A program made the translations under genes and the position numbers. DNA of 64,000 nt, taken from G965197405 sp965197405. GTDB taxonomy: Bacteria > Chloroflexota > Dehalococcoidia > Lucifugimonadales > JAGWBF01. This document shows positions 27,553 through 35,668 of this stretch, in pieces (the first letter of the stretch is position 1; every line of letters starts with the position of its first letter). The notes under the pieces were generated by a model. It saw only the letters and a list, made by a program, of their open reading frames with translations, ran no database searches and was not told the origin of the DNA. The stretch is taken from contig OZ240206.1 in assembly GCA_965197405.1 (NCBI GenBank), positions 682,001 to 746,000 on the forward strand, in the 5' to 3' direction.

Positions 27553-28431
27553 CTAAGCCTCCTTAGCTCTTTCTATAGCTCCCCGCAGCGTTCTGCGAGT
27601 CAATACGCCCACGAGATGGCGGCGCTGCCTGATGGTGCCGCGCATGTCGTCAATGGGCCGTGCAGCGGCCATAGCCGCCTCTGCCGCGTTGTCAATAGCT
27701 TCATCAGTTACTTCTTTGCCCGCCAGAGCGGCGCCCGCCTCTTCCACGAAAAGGGGTGTCGGGGCCACGGACGCCAGGGATACGCGGGCGGAGACGAAGG
27801 ACTTCCCCGATGCGTCCAGCACCACCGATGAACCCACGCCCGCGACGGCAATATCCATCTCGTTGCGGGGTATAAACCTGAGATAGTGTGCCCCCGAGTG
27901 CTGCTGTGGCGCCGGGATGTGGAAGGATACCAGCAACTCTCCGTCTTTCAGTATGGTCTGGCCGGGCGCGGTGCAAACGTTTTCTACCGGCACCTCCGTT
28001 GTGCCATTGGGGCCGGCTATGGAGCAGGTGGCCCCGAGGGCAATCAGGGCCGGCACGGCATCGGCGCTGGGAGCGGCGTTGCACAGGTTGCCGCCCAGGG
28101 TGGCCCTCCCCTGAATCTGAATCCCGCCAATCAGGGCGGCAACGTCTATGAGGCCAGGATACGCCTGTGCGACCTGCTCGTCCTGGTACATCCGGTAGCA
28201 GGGCACGGCGGCGCCCAGTCGCAGCCCCTGTTGGGGGTCATAGGATAGCTCGTTGACTTCGGGAATATCCTTTATTTCTACCAGGCGCTCAAGCCTGCGG
28301 CGGCCCGACCTGAGCTGAACGAGGATGTCGGTCCCTCCAGCCAGGGCGCGCGCCAGATTGCCCTTCTCCGCGAGCAAGGAGACGGCCTCGCTCACGGTCC
28401 GAGCCACAGAGTATTCGAAATCCTGCAACAC
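27553..28431 (-). CDS. FAD-binding subunit of a molybdenum hydroxylase
   Basis: The 292-residue medium subunit passes electrons from the FeS clusters to FAD. The FAD-binding segments ARALAGGTDILVQLRSG near residues 28-44 and GRATLGGNLCNAAPSADAVPALIALGA in the middle match the CoxM/XDH medium-subunit family, and the C-terminal CO-dehydrogenase flavoprotein domain follows. It is the first gene of the FAD-FeS-Mo operon. Confidence 0.93.
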   Translation of the reverse strand: MLQDFEYSVARTVSEAVSLLAEKGNLARALAGGTDILVQLRSGRRRLERLVEIKDIPEVNELSYDPQQGLRLGAAVPCYRMYQDEQVAQAYPGLIDVAALIGGIQIQGRATLGGNLCNAAPSADAVPALIALGATCSIAGPNGTTEVPVENVCTAPGQTILKDGELLVSFHIPAPQQHSGAHYLRFIPRNEMDIAVAGVGSSVVLDASGKSFVSARVSLASVAPTPLFVEEAGAALAGKEVTDEAIDNAAEAAMAAARPIDDMRGTIRQRRHLVGVLTRRTLRGAIERAKEA

Positions 28432-28640
28432 TCACCTCCTGAAATAGCCTGTGGAAGAGGAAGTTGTGAGGATATTGTCTGGGTTTCAATCCTCCCTAAT
28501 CCATCGGAAAGCTTCTACACATGGCATCATATACGCTTACCAGTTCCGTGTCAATTTCGCGACGGGGGTAGCGTTCACCTTCAGGTGGTTGAGTTTCCTC
28601 TGCGCCGTCTCTGCCTGGCGGCAGACAGGCCACGCATCAC

Positions 28641-28772
28641 GTCATTCCGAGTGCAGCGAGGAATCTAAAAATGCTTGGATAGCAGCACGCCTAAGAAGGC
28701 AATGACTTTAGACCCCTCGCTCCGCTCGGAGCCTGCCCCTGGCTTGAACAGGGGGTGACAATTGAAAGGCCC
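28641..28772. repeat. Dispersed inverted-repeat element, family A, copy 3
   Basis: Here the element is in the opposite orientation: GTCATTCCGAGTGCAGCGAGGAATCTAAA is followed by TTTAGACCCCTCGCTCCGCTCGG and a terminal GACAATTGAAAGGCCC. It lies in the 495-base gap before the UGSC locus. Bases 28432-28640 show nothing else recognisable. Confidence 0.82.
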
Positions 28773-28792
28773 TATTATAATCATGAGGAGAC

Positions 28793-28819
28793 TTGACAGT
28801 GGCATCGAAATGCTAGTAA
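28793..28819 (+). promoter_or_regulatory. Candidate promoter for the UGSC locus
   Basis: A perfect TTGACA (28793-28798) is followed after 15 bases by TAGTAA (28814-28819), preceded by TGC. This would give a leader of about 100 bases before the ATG at 28927. The spacer is short, so this is tentative. Confidence 0.35.
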
Positions 28820-28926
28820 ATTGCGATTAGCCAGGCTGGAGACCTCTGCCCTTTCCGGCTTCTCGTGCGTGTTCTTGGATTTGCCTACCTCGATCTGCCC
28901 TTTCACATACTCGCCAAGGCGGGAAT

Positions 28927-29961
28927 ATGCTTTCGCCAGAAGTAGTGGACACCATCGAGCTGATGTACGAGACCGGATGGACCGACGGACTCCCCGTCGT
29001 GCCTCCGACCAGAGAGAGAGTGAAGGATTTCATCGAGTACGCGGACCGCTCTCCCGATGAAGTAATCGCGGAAGTCCCGCCGCTCGGTGGACGGGCCACG
29101 GTGGAGAGGATCGCGGTCAACGCCGTCATGGCGGGATGCGTACCCGAGCATATGCCCGTCGTGATAGCCGCCATCCAGGCCATGATGGATGACAGGTTCA
29201 ACCTGAGGGGCGTCCAGTGCTCCACGGGCATCCACACGCCACTGCTCATCGTCAATGGGCCTATCGTCAAAAAGCTGAACATCAACTCCGGCTACAACTG
29301 CTTCGGCCAGGGATGGAGAGCCAACGCCACAATCGGCCGCGCAGTGAAGCTCGTCCTGGTGAATCTGGGCGGGGCGATTCCGGGTGAGACGGATAAGTCC
29401 ACCTTCGGACACCCCGGCAACTACACGTACTGCATCGCGGAGAACGAGGATGCCAATCCCTGGGAGCCTTTCCACGTCGAGTTTGGGTACTCACCCACGG
29501 ACAGCGCCGTCACCGTGTTCCCCGCCGAGGCTCCCCACAACGTCATGTACCACGCAGGCGACCCGGACGACCTCATGACGGTCCTGGCTGACACCATGTG
29601 CACGCTGGGCAACGTCCAGATGTACGTCATGGGAGACACCTTCGTGGTGCTGGGACCTGAGCACGCCCGTATACTTTCCCAGGCCGGGTGGAGCAAGAGG
29701 GACATAAAGCTGTTCCTCTTTCAGCACGCGAGGAAGCCCGTGGGTCTCCTCAAGCGAGGCGGCCCTCCCCAGGGCGACTCCAGACGGGGACTCTTCTGGC
29801 CCAGGTTCGTGGACGCCTCCGACGACTCCCAGAGGGTGCCCGTCGTGCGCAGGCCCGAGAATATCTACATACTCGTTGCCGGAGGGCCGGGAGGTCCCCA
29901 CTCCGTCTATCTGCCCGGCTGGGGATCAAGAATGGCTATCCGGAAAATTGAAGCCCCATAA
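28927..29961 (+). CDS. Conserved protein, partner of the UGSC selenoprotein
   Basis: A 344-residue soluble protein with no catalytic motif that I can name with certainty. It has several conserved-looking blocks: ETGWTDGLPVVPPTRERV at the N-terminus, CVPEHMPVVIAAIQAM, GRAVKLVLVNLGGAIPGETD and FGHPGNYTYCIAENED. About five cysteines are spread through it. It ends 23 bases before the UGSC gene with its own good ribosome binding site between, so the two products probably work together. Such partner genes accompany UGSC proteins in other bacteria as far as I recall, but their biochemical function is not known to me. Confidence 0.65.
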   Translation: MLSPEVVDTIELMYETGWTDGLPVVPPTRERVKDFIEYADRSPDEVIAEVPPLGGRATVERIAVNAVMAGCVPEHMPVVIAAIQAMMDDRFNLRGVQCSTGIHTPLLIVNGPIVKKLNINSGYNCFGQGWRANATIGRAVKLVLVNLGGAIPGETDKSTFGHPGNYTYCIAENEDANPWEPFHVEFGYSPTDSAVTVFPAEAPHNVMYHAGDPDDLMTVLADTMCTLGNVQMYVMGDTFVVLGPEHARILSQAGWSKRDIKLFLFQHARKPVGLLKRGGPPQGDSRRGLFWPRFVDASDDSQRVPVVRRPENIYILVAGGPGGPHSVYLPGWGSRMAIRKIEAP

Positions 29962-29984
29962 GTAGTTTGATTAAGGAGGTTGAT

Positions 29985-30557
29985 ATGGCTACTATGCCTC
30001 CCAAGGACATACAGGAGAAAGTACGCCGCAGTGACATACTCCTCCCCATAGACCCCGAGGCAACCTCAAGGTGGCGTCCGGCCCCAAGGCTTGAGAGCCT
30101 GTATGGCAAGGTCGGCGGGTTCCTCGGGAACCGGAAGGACAACGCCGGTCCCTTGCTTCTGGAGGTCAAAGAGCTGCTGGACAAGCGGTTTGAGCTTCAA
30201 GACAGCACGGTGATGGATAAGTTCATCTATTCCAAGCCCGCCGCAAAGGGCGTCATTGACACCCTGGCCGGCCGGTGTGACTTCGTGGTGACGGCCATAG
30301 CCGATTGAGGCTCCTGCACGGCGTGCAGTGTGCACGACGCAATGGCGCTGGAGAACCTGGGGATACCCACCGTGGTGGTATGCACCGAGCCATTTTTAGA
30401 CTCGGCGCTCCTCCATGCCAGGACCTTTGGCAGGTCCAACTTCCAGCCCGTGCCCATTCCCCACCCCCTCGGAGGGCTGAAGCGGGAGCGAGTAAGCGAG
30501 CGGGCCAGAGCCATAGGAGATACCATTGTCGCGTCCCTCCTTACCACTGCCGGATAG
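29985..30557 (+). CDS. UGSC-family selenoprotein (in-frame TGA at 30306 read as Sec108)
   Basis: Read through one TGA, the frame encodes 190 residues. The N-terminal half (about 1-107) ends ...RCDFVVTAIAD, then U-G-S-C-T-A-C-S-V-H-D, the hallmark of the UGSC family, named after the selenocysteine-Gly-Ser-Cys motif, followed by MALENLGIPTVVVCTEPF and PHPLGG. Sequence on both sides of the TGA is conserved and in one frame, so a premature stop is unlikely. A hairpin suited to Sec insertion follows (see 30306-30336). The ATG at 29985 is chosen because AAGGAGG lies 6 bases upstream; a TTG at 29967 is less likely. The biochemical role of UGSC proteins is unknown; a thiol/selenol redox function is an inference from the UxxC pair. 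Confidence 0.9.
30306..30336 (+). promoter_or_regulatory. UGA plus SECIS-like hairpin of the UGSC gene
   Basis: After the TGA (30306-30308), CGTGCA (30322-30327) pairs exactly with TGCACG (30331-30336) around the loop GTG, which starts 20 bases after the TGA. An alternative pairing CTGCAC/GTGCAG (30314-30328) competes. Position and a GU in the apical loop match bacterial SECIS elements. Confidence 0.65.
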
Positions 30558-30639
30558 ACCTCGTTAAAATTATGATGGACTCGGTCCATGAAATCAGCGA
30601 CTGCACTCAAGGATGGGCACAGGAGAGGAGGAACGGGAT

Positions 30640-31629
30640 ATGCAGAAAGACAATGACCAGCACCGCAAGCTCTACGTGGGAATGCACGGCGGGGTGTGCG
30701 TCGTGACCACCTCCGACGGGGGGCGCACCTGGGAGCAAGGGAAGGTCACACCCATCGCCCATGCAGCGGCGCGCCTGAGCGTGAGTCCGGCGGAGCCTCG
30801 GCGGGCCTACCTCGCCGCCTATGAGTCGGGAGTGTACCGCACCGATGACGGCGGCCACACCTGGCAACACCTCTCCTCCTATCCTTCGGACTATGCCCAC
30901 AGTGTACTGGCGTGTCCGGAGAGTGAGGGAGCGGTGTACGTCGGAAGCGAGCCTGCGGCCATATTTCGCTCCCTCGACGGAGGGGAGACATGGGAGGAGT
31001 GCGCCGGCTTCCGGGCAGTGCCGGAGTCCGACGGGTGGTTCTTCCACGCCGAGACGCGCTACTCCCACGTGCGCGACCTGCGCATGGCACCCCACGATCC
31101 GGACCGTTTGTATGCCGGCATCGAGGTGGGGGGCGTGGTACGCTCCCATAACGGCGCCGAAAGCTGGCAGCAGTCCCAGGGCACTGACCCGGATATTCAC
31201 TTCATCAATCTCAGCGCTGCGGAGCCTCAGAGGGTGTACATAGCCACCGCATCGGGTCCCTACCGCAGCGATGATGAGGGCCAGCGCTGGGAACTCATCA
31301 ACGACGGACTCCAACGCCCCTACACGCTTCACATCACCTCAGCCCCGGACGAAGCCGACCTGGTCCTGGTGTCGGTGTCCAGCAATGCGGGAAGGCAGAA
31401 CCCCCAGCTCTACCTCTCCACCAACGGAGGGCGTGAGTGGCAGCTGGTGGAGGCGATAGGGTCCGATGATATGGTGGTAGCGATGGACTGGGACCCCGGC
31501 GACTCCCGGCGTATATATGCAGCGACGGATGGGGGGAAAATCTTTTGCAGCAGCGACCGGGGCCGGACGTGGGAGCCGTTGCCAGTGAGCCTCTCCGCCA
31601 TCGCCGTGGGAGCGCTGGTGGTGGGGTAG
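30640..31629 (+). CDS. Asp-box (BNR/sialidase-like) beta-propeller protein
   Basis: A 329-residue protein built of repeats with the Asp-box signature S/T-x-D-x-G-x-T-W: TSDGGRTWEQG, TDDGGHTWQHL, SLDGGETWEEC and SDRGRTWEPL. This pattern is typical of sialidase-like and photosystem-II-assembly-type propellers. No signal peptide is visible. I chose ATG 30640 because AGGAGGAA lies about 8 bases upstream; a further ATG at 30613 is possible. It is 82 bases after the UGSC gene in the same direction and may be part of that transcript. Function unknown. Confidence 0.75.
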   Translation: MQKDNDQHRKLYVGMHGGVCVVTTSDGGRTWEQGKVTPIAHAAARLSVSPAEPRRAYLAAYESGVYRTDDGGHTWQHLSSYPSDYAHSVLACPESEGAVYVGSEPAAIFRSLDGGETWEECAGFRAVPESDGWFFHAETRYSHVRDLRMAPHDPDRLYAGIEVGGVVRSHNGAESWQQSQGTDPDIHFINLSAAEPQRVYIATASGPYRSDDEGQRWELINDGLQRPYTLHITSAPDEADLVLVSVSSNAGRQNPQLYLSTNGGREWQLVEAIGSDDMVVAMDWDPGDSRRIYAATDGGKIFCSSDRGRTWEPLPVSLSAIAVGALVVG

Positions 31630-31714
31630 ACGTGAACAATCGTCAGTGTCTACCCGACCTGTCCAGCTTCACAAAATAGCCAGCGACTCGGCCTGCGAGA
31701 ATTGGGCCGAGTTC

Positions 31715-31723
31715 TGGTATACT
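31715..31723 (+). promoter_or_regulatory. Extended -10 promoter candidate for rph
   Basis: TGGTATACT (TG at 31715, TATACT at 31718-31723) lies 59 bases before the rph GTG. No good -35 is seen, as is common with extended -10 promoters. Confidence 0.4.
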
Positions 31724-31782
31724 AAGGGCTGATGTAATCTAATCTAGGACCGCTTCGCAAGAGTAGACGACGAGGTAGACCG

Positions 31783-32547
31783 GTGGGACCTGCAAATATC
31801 AGAGCAAGAGCGGACGGGCGCCACTGGGACGAGCCCAGAAAGACCACCATAACACCCGGCTATCAGGCCTTCGCCGAGGGGTCCTCCCTCATTGAAGTGG
31901 GGCTGACCAAGGTGCTCTGCGCGGCTACCATCGAAGAGAGAGTCCCGCCCTTCCTGAGGGGCGAAGGCAAAGGATGGGTCACCGCCGAGTACTCCATGCT
32001 GCCCCGCTCCACGGGTTCGCGTACTCCCCGGGAGGGAGGCCAGGGCCAGGTGCGGGGCCGGTCCCAGGAGATACAACGCCTCATAGGTAGATGCCTCCGA
32101 GCGGTGACGGACCGGACAGCCCTGGGAGAGCGGACGGTCCTGCTGGACTGCGACGTTATCCAAGCCGACGGCGGCACCAGGACAGCAGCCGTAACCGGTG
32201 CATACGTCGCCCTTTACCAGGCCCTCTGGGGGCTTGTACGCGGGAGAATACTGGCCGAGATGCCTCTGGACTGCGCCGTGGCTGCCGTGAGCGTGGGACT
32301 GGTGGACGGCAACCCTCTGTTGGACCTGTCCTACGCGGAGGATGTCAGGGCCAAGGTGGACTTCAATATCGCCATGACCGACAGGGGAGACTTGGTGGAG
32401 CTACAGGGGGCCAGCGAAGGGGGTCCCTTCCGCAAGGACGTCGTGCCGGAGGTCGTTGCCCTGGCCAGCAGCGGAATAGAGCACCTTTTTCGCGCCCAAA
32501 GGGACGCTATCCATTTCTTGAGGAAGGATACAGGGTATAGAGGTTAG
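31783..32547 (+). CDS. rph: Ribonuclease PH
   Basis: RNase PH trims the 3' ends of tRNA precursors using phosphate. The 254-residue product has the N-terminal RADGRHWDEPRKTTITPGYQ, GKGWVTAEYSMLPRST, EIQRLIGRCLRAV, the LDCDVIQADGGTRTAAVTGAYVA core with catalytic acidic residues, and VDGNPLLDLSYAEDVRAKVDFNI. Translation starts at a GTG (31783). It is followed after 31 bases by a YihY-family gene in the same direction. Confidence 0.96.
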   Translation: MGPANIRARADGRHWDEPRKTTITPGYQAFAEGSSLIEVGLTKVLCAATIEERVPPFLRGEGKGWVTAEYSMLPRSTGSRTPREGGQGQVRGRSQEIQRLIGRCLRAVTDRTALGERTVLLDCDVIQADGGTRTAAVTGAYVALYQALWGLVRGRILAEMPLDCAVAAVSVGLVDGNPLLDLSYAEDVRAKVDFNIAMTDRGDLVELQGASEGGPFRKDVVPEVVALASSGIEHLFRAQRDAIHFLRKDTGYRG

Positions 32548-32578
32548 GCAATCGCTATCCCCTATTTCCTAAGAAAGC

Positions 32579-33514
32579 ATGTTCAGGTCCTTCTGGAGAT
32601 TCATACTCATATGCGCGAGCATCACCAACGGCTACCTGGATAAAAATGGCACACACCTCGCAGCCGCCATAACCTACTATGCCATCTTTTCTCTAATTCC
32701 CCTTACCCTGGCCCTCATGTTCATTCTGGGGACTTTTTTCAAAGGCTCCGACATCCTGGAGGCCCGCCTATCCCTGGCAGTGAACGCCCTCATACCTGTA
32801 TCCAGCGATACGGTGTCCGAGATGATTCAGACGCTCTCCAAAACGAGGGCCGTAGCCGGAGTCCTGGGCATACTTGGCCTGCTGTGGGTCTCCACCACCG
32901 TCTTCGGAGCGATACGAAAGAGCGTAAATACCCTTTGGGGCGTCCGCCAACCCAGGCGCTTCTTCCACGAGCGGCTCATAGACATATCCTTTACTGCCGG
33001 CGCCGGGCTCATTATGGTGGTGCCCATCGCCCTCACTGCGGGAATGGGCGTCCTCGGAGAGTTCGTCTCCACCCTGCGCACTGGCAACCCGGATAGCGAC
33101 TGGCTCACAACCATACCCGTGAAGGTCTTCTCAGCTTTCATCAGCCTTACGGTTTTCATGTTCATTTATCGCTATCTGCCCAACACCAGGGTCACCTTCA
33201 GGGAAATATGGCCTGGCGCGCTGATGGCCGCCGTAGCCTTTGAGGGCTGGAAGGAGGTGTTCCTCTGGTACACTCGCTCCTTCCCCGTCTACGACACGAT
33301 ATACGGACCCGTAGGTACGCTGCTGGCATTGCTGACTTGGATATACATATCCGCGAATATCCTGCTCGTGGGCGCCCTCGTCACCTCCAGGTACTCTGCA
33401 CACCTGTCAAGCAAAGTAGAGGAGAAGGGCCAGCGTATCGCGGCCGGACTCAAGAGTCTAAGGACGGCCCGTCCAAGCTCGGCAAAAGCCGTTGAGACCG
33501 GGGAGAATGACTGA
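32579..33514 (+). CDS. YihY/BrkB-family inner membrane protein
   Basis: A 311-residue protein with about six membrane segments. The segment HLAAAITYYAIFSLIPLTLALMFILG and, later, NTLWGVRQPRRFFHERLIDISFT, YRYLPNTRVTFREIWPGALMAAV and YGPVGTLLALLTWIYISANILLVGA are the landmarks of the YihY/virulence factor BrkB family (UPF0761). Despite an old annotation as RNase BN, the family has no proven enzymatic role. It probably shares the rph transcript. Confidence 0.9.
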   Translation: MFRSFWRFILICASITNGYLDKNGTHLAAAITYYAIFSLIPLTLALMFILGTFFKGSDILEARLSLAVNALIPVSSDTVSEMIQTLSKTRAVAGVLGILGLLWVSTTVFGAIRKSVNTLWGVRQPRRFFHERLIDISFTAGAGLIMVVPIALTAGMGVLGEFVSTLRTGNPDSDWLTTIPVKVFSAFISLTVFMFIYRYLPNTRVTFREIWPGALMAAVAFEGWKEVFLWYTRSFPVYDTIYGPVGTLLALLTWIYISANILLVGALVTSRYSAHLSSKVEEKGQRIAAGLKSLRTARPSSAKAVETGEND

Positions 33515-33757
33515 CGGCATCGGTGTGCGTAGAGCGGTTATTCTGGCGGCGGCAGTGGCCTTGTTGGGGATAGGATAAAATACCGTCAGGACAACTTGGG
33601 CTGAGCTACAAATGCAAGCTGAGTGAGATGGTATAAGTAAAGGTCTTCCGTGAAGACGAGGAAATATACTTCAGGATAACCTTGAAGGAGAGGCCCGAGG
33701 GGTAACCTGTCTCGGCCTGTGAGGAAAAACAAGGTTGGCGACATGCCGCAAACGAGG
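33515..33757. other. Intergenic stretch with a possible coding remnant
   Basis: No intact gene. Bases 33631-33706 on the plus strand read VKVFREDEEIYFRITLKERPEG in one open frame, bracketed by stops and without a start codon. This looks like a leftover of a small gene, but I cannot name it. Confidence 0.35.
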
Positions 33758-33806
33758 CCTCAGCCGACCGCATGTTCCTCGCTACTAAATTAGCGGTCGG
33801 CTGAGG
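33758..33806. terminator. 14-bp perfect hairpin, terminator of the DUF262/HEPN operon
   Basis: CCTCAGCCGACCGC (33758-33771) pairs exactly with GCGGTCGGCTGAGG (33793-33806) across a 21-base AT-rich loop. It lies just beyond the stop of the minus-strand HEPN gene and could also end plus-strand transcription from rph-yihY. Confidence 0.65.
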
Positions 33807-33812
33807 TCTAAC

Positions 33813-34463
33813 TTAGATTGCGCTTCGATAGCTTCCCTGGATAGCTGCATTCTCCACATCAGTTCGGAACCACTCGACGAGTTGAATAATCTCATCATGT
33901 ACTGTGTCGTAGTCGTCTTGTTCGATGTCCAGTCGTCCCCCGTGAGCAACCATATTTCGATTTCCTAGCAGCCTTTCGTCAATCAGATGGCCCTTCGTCA
34001 AGTAGTCCTTATCGTCCAGCCCCAGGGTGCGTAAGATGTCCTGCAAGACCTTGCTGTTTACGTTTGATTGAGTATCAACAGCATGTTCCCAGTCTATGCT
34101 GGCTCGCTCTGACAACCCTGACAAGAACTTTGTTGTGAGTTCTGTGTGTACTGTCGCCCGCCTTGATTGACCAGCGGTTAATATATCCGACCTAAGCCCA
34201 AGCGCGATGAAATTGGGGGCCAAATCACAATATCTTAGGCCCCGCATTGCCACAAAAGAAACATAGCTCCTAGCAACCGATTTAATGAAGCCTTCCCAGT
34301 GGGCATAAAGTATACATATACCTGCTCTCAAAAGCAGCCTTTTCTCATGGTCCCTTCTTGCCTTTCCAATCATAAACCTCAAGGTTGTTAACTCTCTTTT
34401 TCGCCATGAGAGTTCGTTGTCTACGAATTCATTCAACTGGCTTATGGAACGTATTCTCATCAC
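33813..34463 (-). CDS. MAE_28990/MAE_18760-type HEPN-like nuclease
   Basis: The 216-residue, mostly helical protein fits the MAE_28990/MAE_18760 HEPN family: N-terminal LNEFVDNELSWRKRELTTLR, then LLLRAGICILYAHWEGFIKSVARSYV, and near the C-terminus RNMVAHGGR with the RxxxxH motif of HEPN ribonucleases. Members are associated with DUF262 proteins and are thought to act in phage defence or as toxins. Here the DUF262 gene is directly upstream with a 4-base overlap. Codon use is visibly more AT-rich than in the neighbours, suggesting horizontal transfer. Confidence 0.8.
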   Translation of the reverse strand: MMRIRSISQLNEFVDNELSWRKRELTTLRFMIGKARRDHEKRLLLRAGICILYAHWEGFIKSVARSYVSFVAMRGLRYCDLAPNFIALGLRSDILTAGQSRRATVHTELTTKFLSGLSERASIDWEHAVDTQSNVNSKVLQDILRTLGLDDKDYLTKGHLIDERLLGNRNMVAHGGRLDIEQDDYDTVHDEIIQLVEWFRTDVENAAIQGSYRSAI

Positions 34464-35575
34464 TCAAATAACTTCCGTCCAAGGGGAATGGTTGCCGGAA
34501 TACGCGATGACGCACGGACGCCGGTTCCACTATTTCCGACGAATTCCTTATCTTGCCATAGATTCTTAGAGATACTTTCTATATCCGGCAAAGGCGCGCT
34601 GTCCATATACTTCTTGAAATTGTACCCCAACCCTCCCGCAATCACTTCAAAAAGCGAAATCAGAAATCCGCCACGGTACTTGCCTTTCTCAGCGTCATAT
34701 TTATGAAAGCTGTGGTCTTCCAGAGTTTCAGCCAGTTTAGCGAAAGTGAACTTAAACGCCTCCTCACCTTCTTTCTGGAACTCGTGAAACTTGTCCGGCT
34801 GAACGAATTTGACCATCTCATCGGTAAGGAATTCTCCCAGGTTACCAATTGATCCTAGTGCGGATGTTTCCAGACTCCTGAGCACCAGAAAACGCACAAC
34901 AAGCTCGACATGGTACTGCTCTAATAGTGCACGTTCGGAAAGGGCTATGCAACTGTTGAAGTTGGGGTCATCAGACAGTCCCGCGAGCCATTTATACGCT
35001 TGAGGATTCTCCATTATTAGGATGACATTCCGAAGCTCTTGGTCAGATAACTGAGAACCGCCGGTGTTGAGACGTTGAAACAGTTCATATTTACTCGAAT
35101 CACTGCTTTCACGGAGGATGATCTTTACATCAATCTTCGACCTCCTAATAATCAGTTGATTTGCGCTGCCAATTGCCACAGAGGCGTCATCGTCCTCCCA
35201 CCTCTTTCCTCCAAGTGAAGGCAAGTATTTGGTCCTCTTCAAAACCAAAGGTGGGACCAATTCATCTTCTTCGTCCTTTAGAATTCCGATCATCTGAAAA
35301 ATGGTCGAAAGCCTTTGCAAGCCGTCAATTACATCCCAAACACCATCTTCCCTTTGTGAAACGAAGATGGTCGGAATCGGTATCCCTAGCAGAATTGACT
35401 CAATGAGCCTTGACTTCTGATCGTCACTCCAACGATAGAACCGCTGGAATTCGGGATGTATATCTAACTCGTCGTCCCGGTACAAATTTATTAGTTCCCC
35501 GATGGACATGGGATAACCATCGCTCCGAATTTCTGCACGTCTCGCCTGGATTTCTTCTTTAAGACCCATCTTCAA
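34460..35575 (-). CDS. DUF262 domain protein (ParB/GmrSD-like)
   Basis: A 371-residue protein with the DUF262 signature: IHPEFQRFYRWSDDQKSRLIESILLGIPIPTIF followed by WDVIDGLQRLSTI (the family usually reads DGQQR; here DGLQR) and later ELFQRLNTGGSQLSDQELRN. DUF262 domains occur in the modification-dependent enzyme GmrSD and in many defence genes, where they are thought to bind or hydrolyse nucleotides. It overlaps by 4 bases the HEPN nuclease gene downstream, so the two are one functional unit. The DUF1524 nuclease domain found in many DUF262 proteins is absent, fitting the HEPN partner as effector. Confidence 0.85.
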   Translation of the reverse strand: MKMGLKEEIQARRAEIRSDGYPMSIGELINLYRDDELDIHPEFQRFYRWSDDQKSRLIESILLGIPIPTIFVSQREDGVWDVIDGLQRLSTIFQMIGILKDEEDELVPPLVLKRTKYLPSLGGKRWEDDDASVAIGSANQLIIRRSKIDVKIILRESSDSSKYELFQRLNTGGSQLSDQELRNVILIMENPQAYKWLAGLSDDPNFNSCIALSERALLEQYHVELVVRFLVLRSLETSALGSIGNLGEFLTDEMVKFVQPDKFHEFQKEGEEAFKFTFAKLAETLEDHSFHKYDAEKGKYRGGFLISLFEVIAGGLGYNFKKYMDSAPLPDIESISKNLWQDKEFVGNSGTGVRASSRIPATIPLGRKLFE

Positions 35576-35668
35576 CTCCTCAATGAGAAAACCTGCTGCA
35601 AGAAGTTAACCTACCGTAGTAGGCATCCAGAGATTGATGGGGATAGTATCCCCGGATACCTCTCACTC

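Noticed and set aside
28641..28772. Family A repeats as a CRISPR array or tRNA
   Set aside because: Copies are single, dispersed and palindromic, with no regular spacers and no cloverleaf.
32579..33514. Annotating the YihY-family protein as ribonuclease BN
   Set aside because: That name came from an old misassignment; the protein is a multi-pass membrane protein without RNase motifs.
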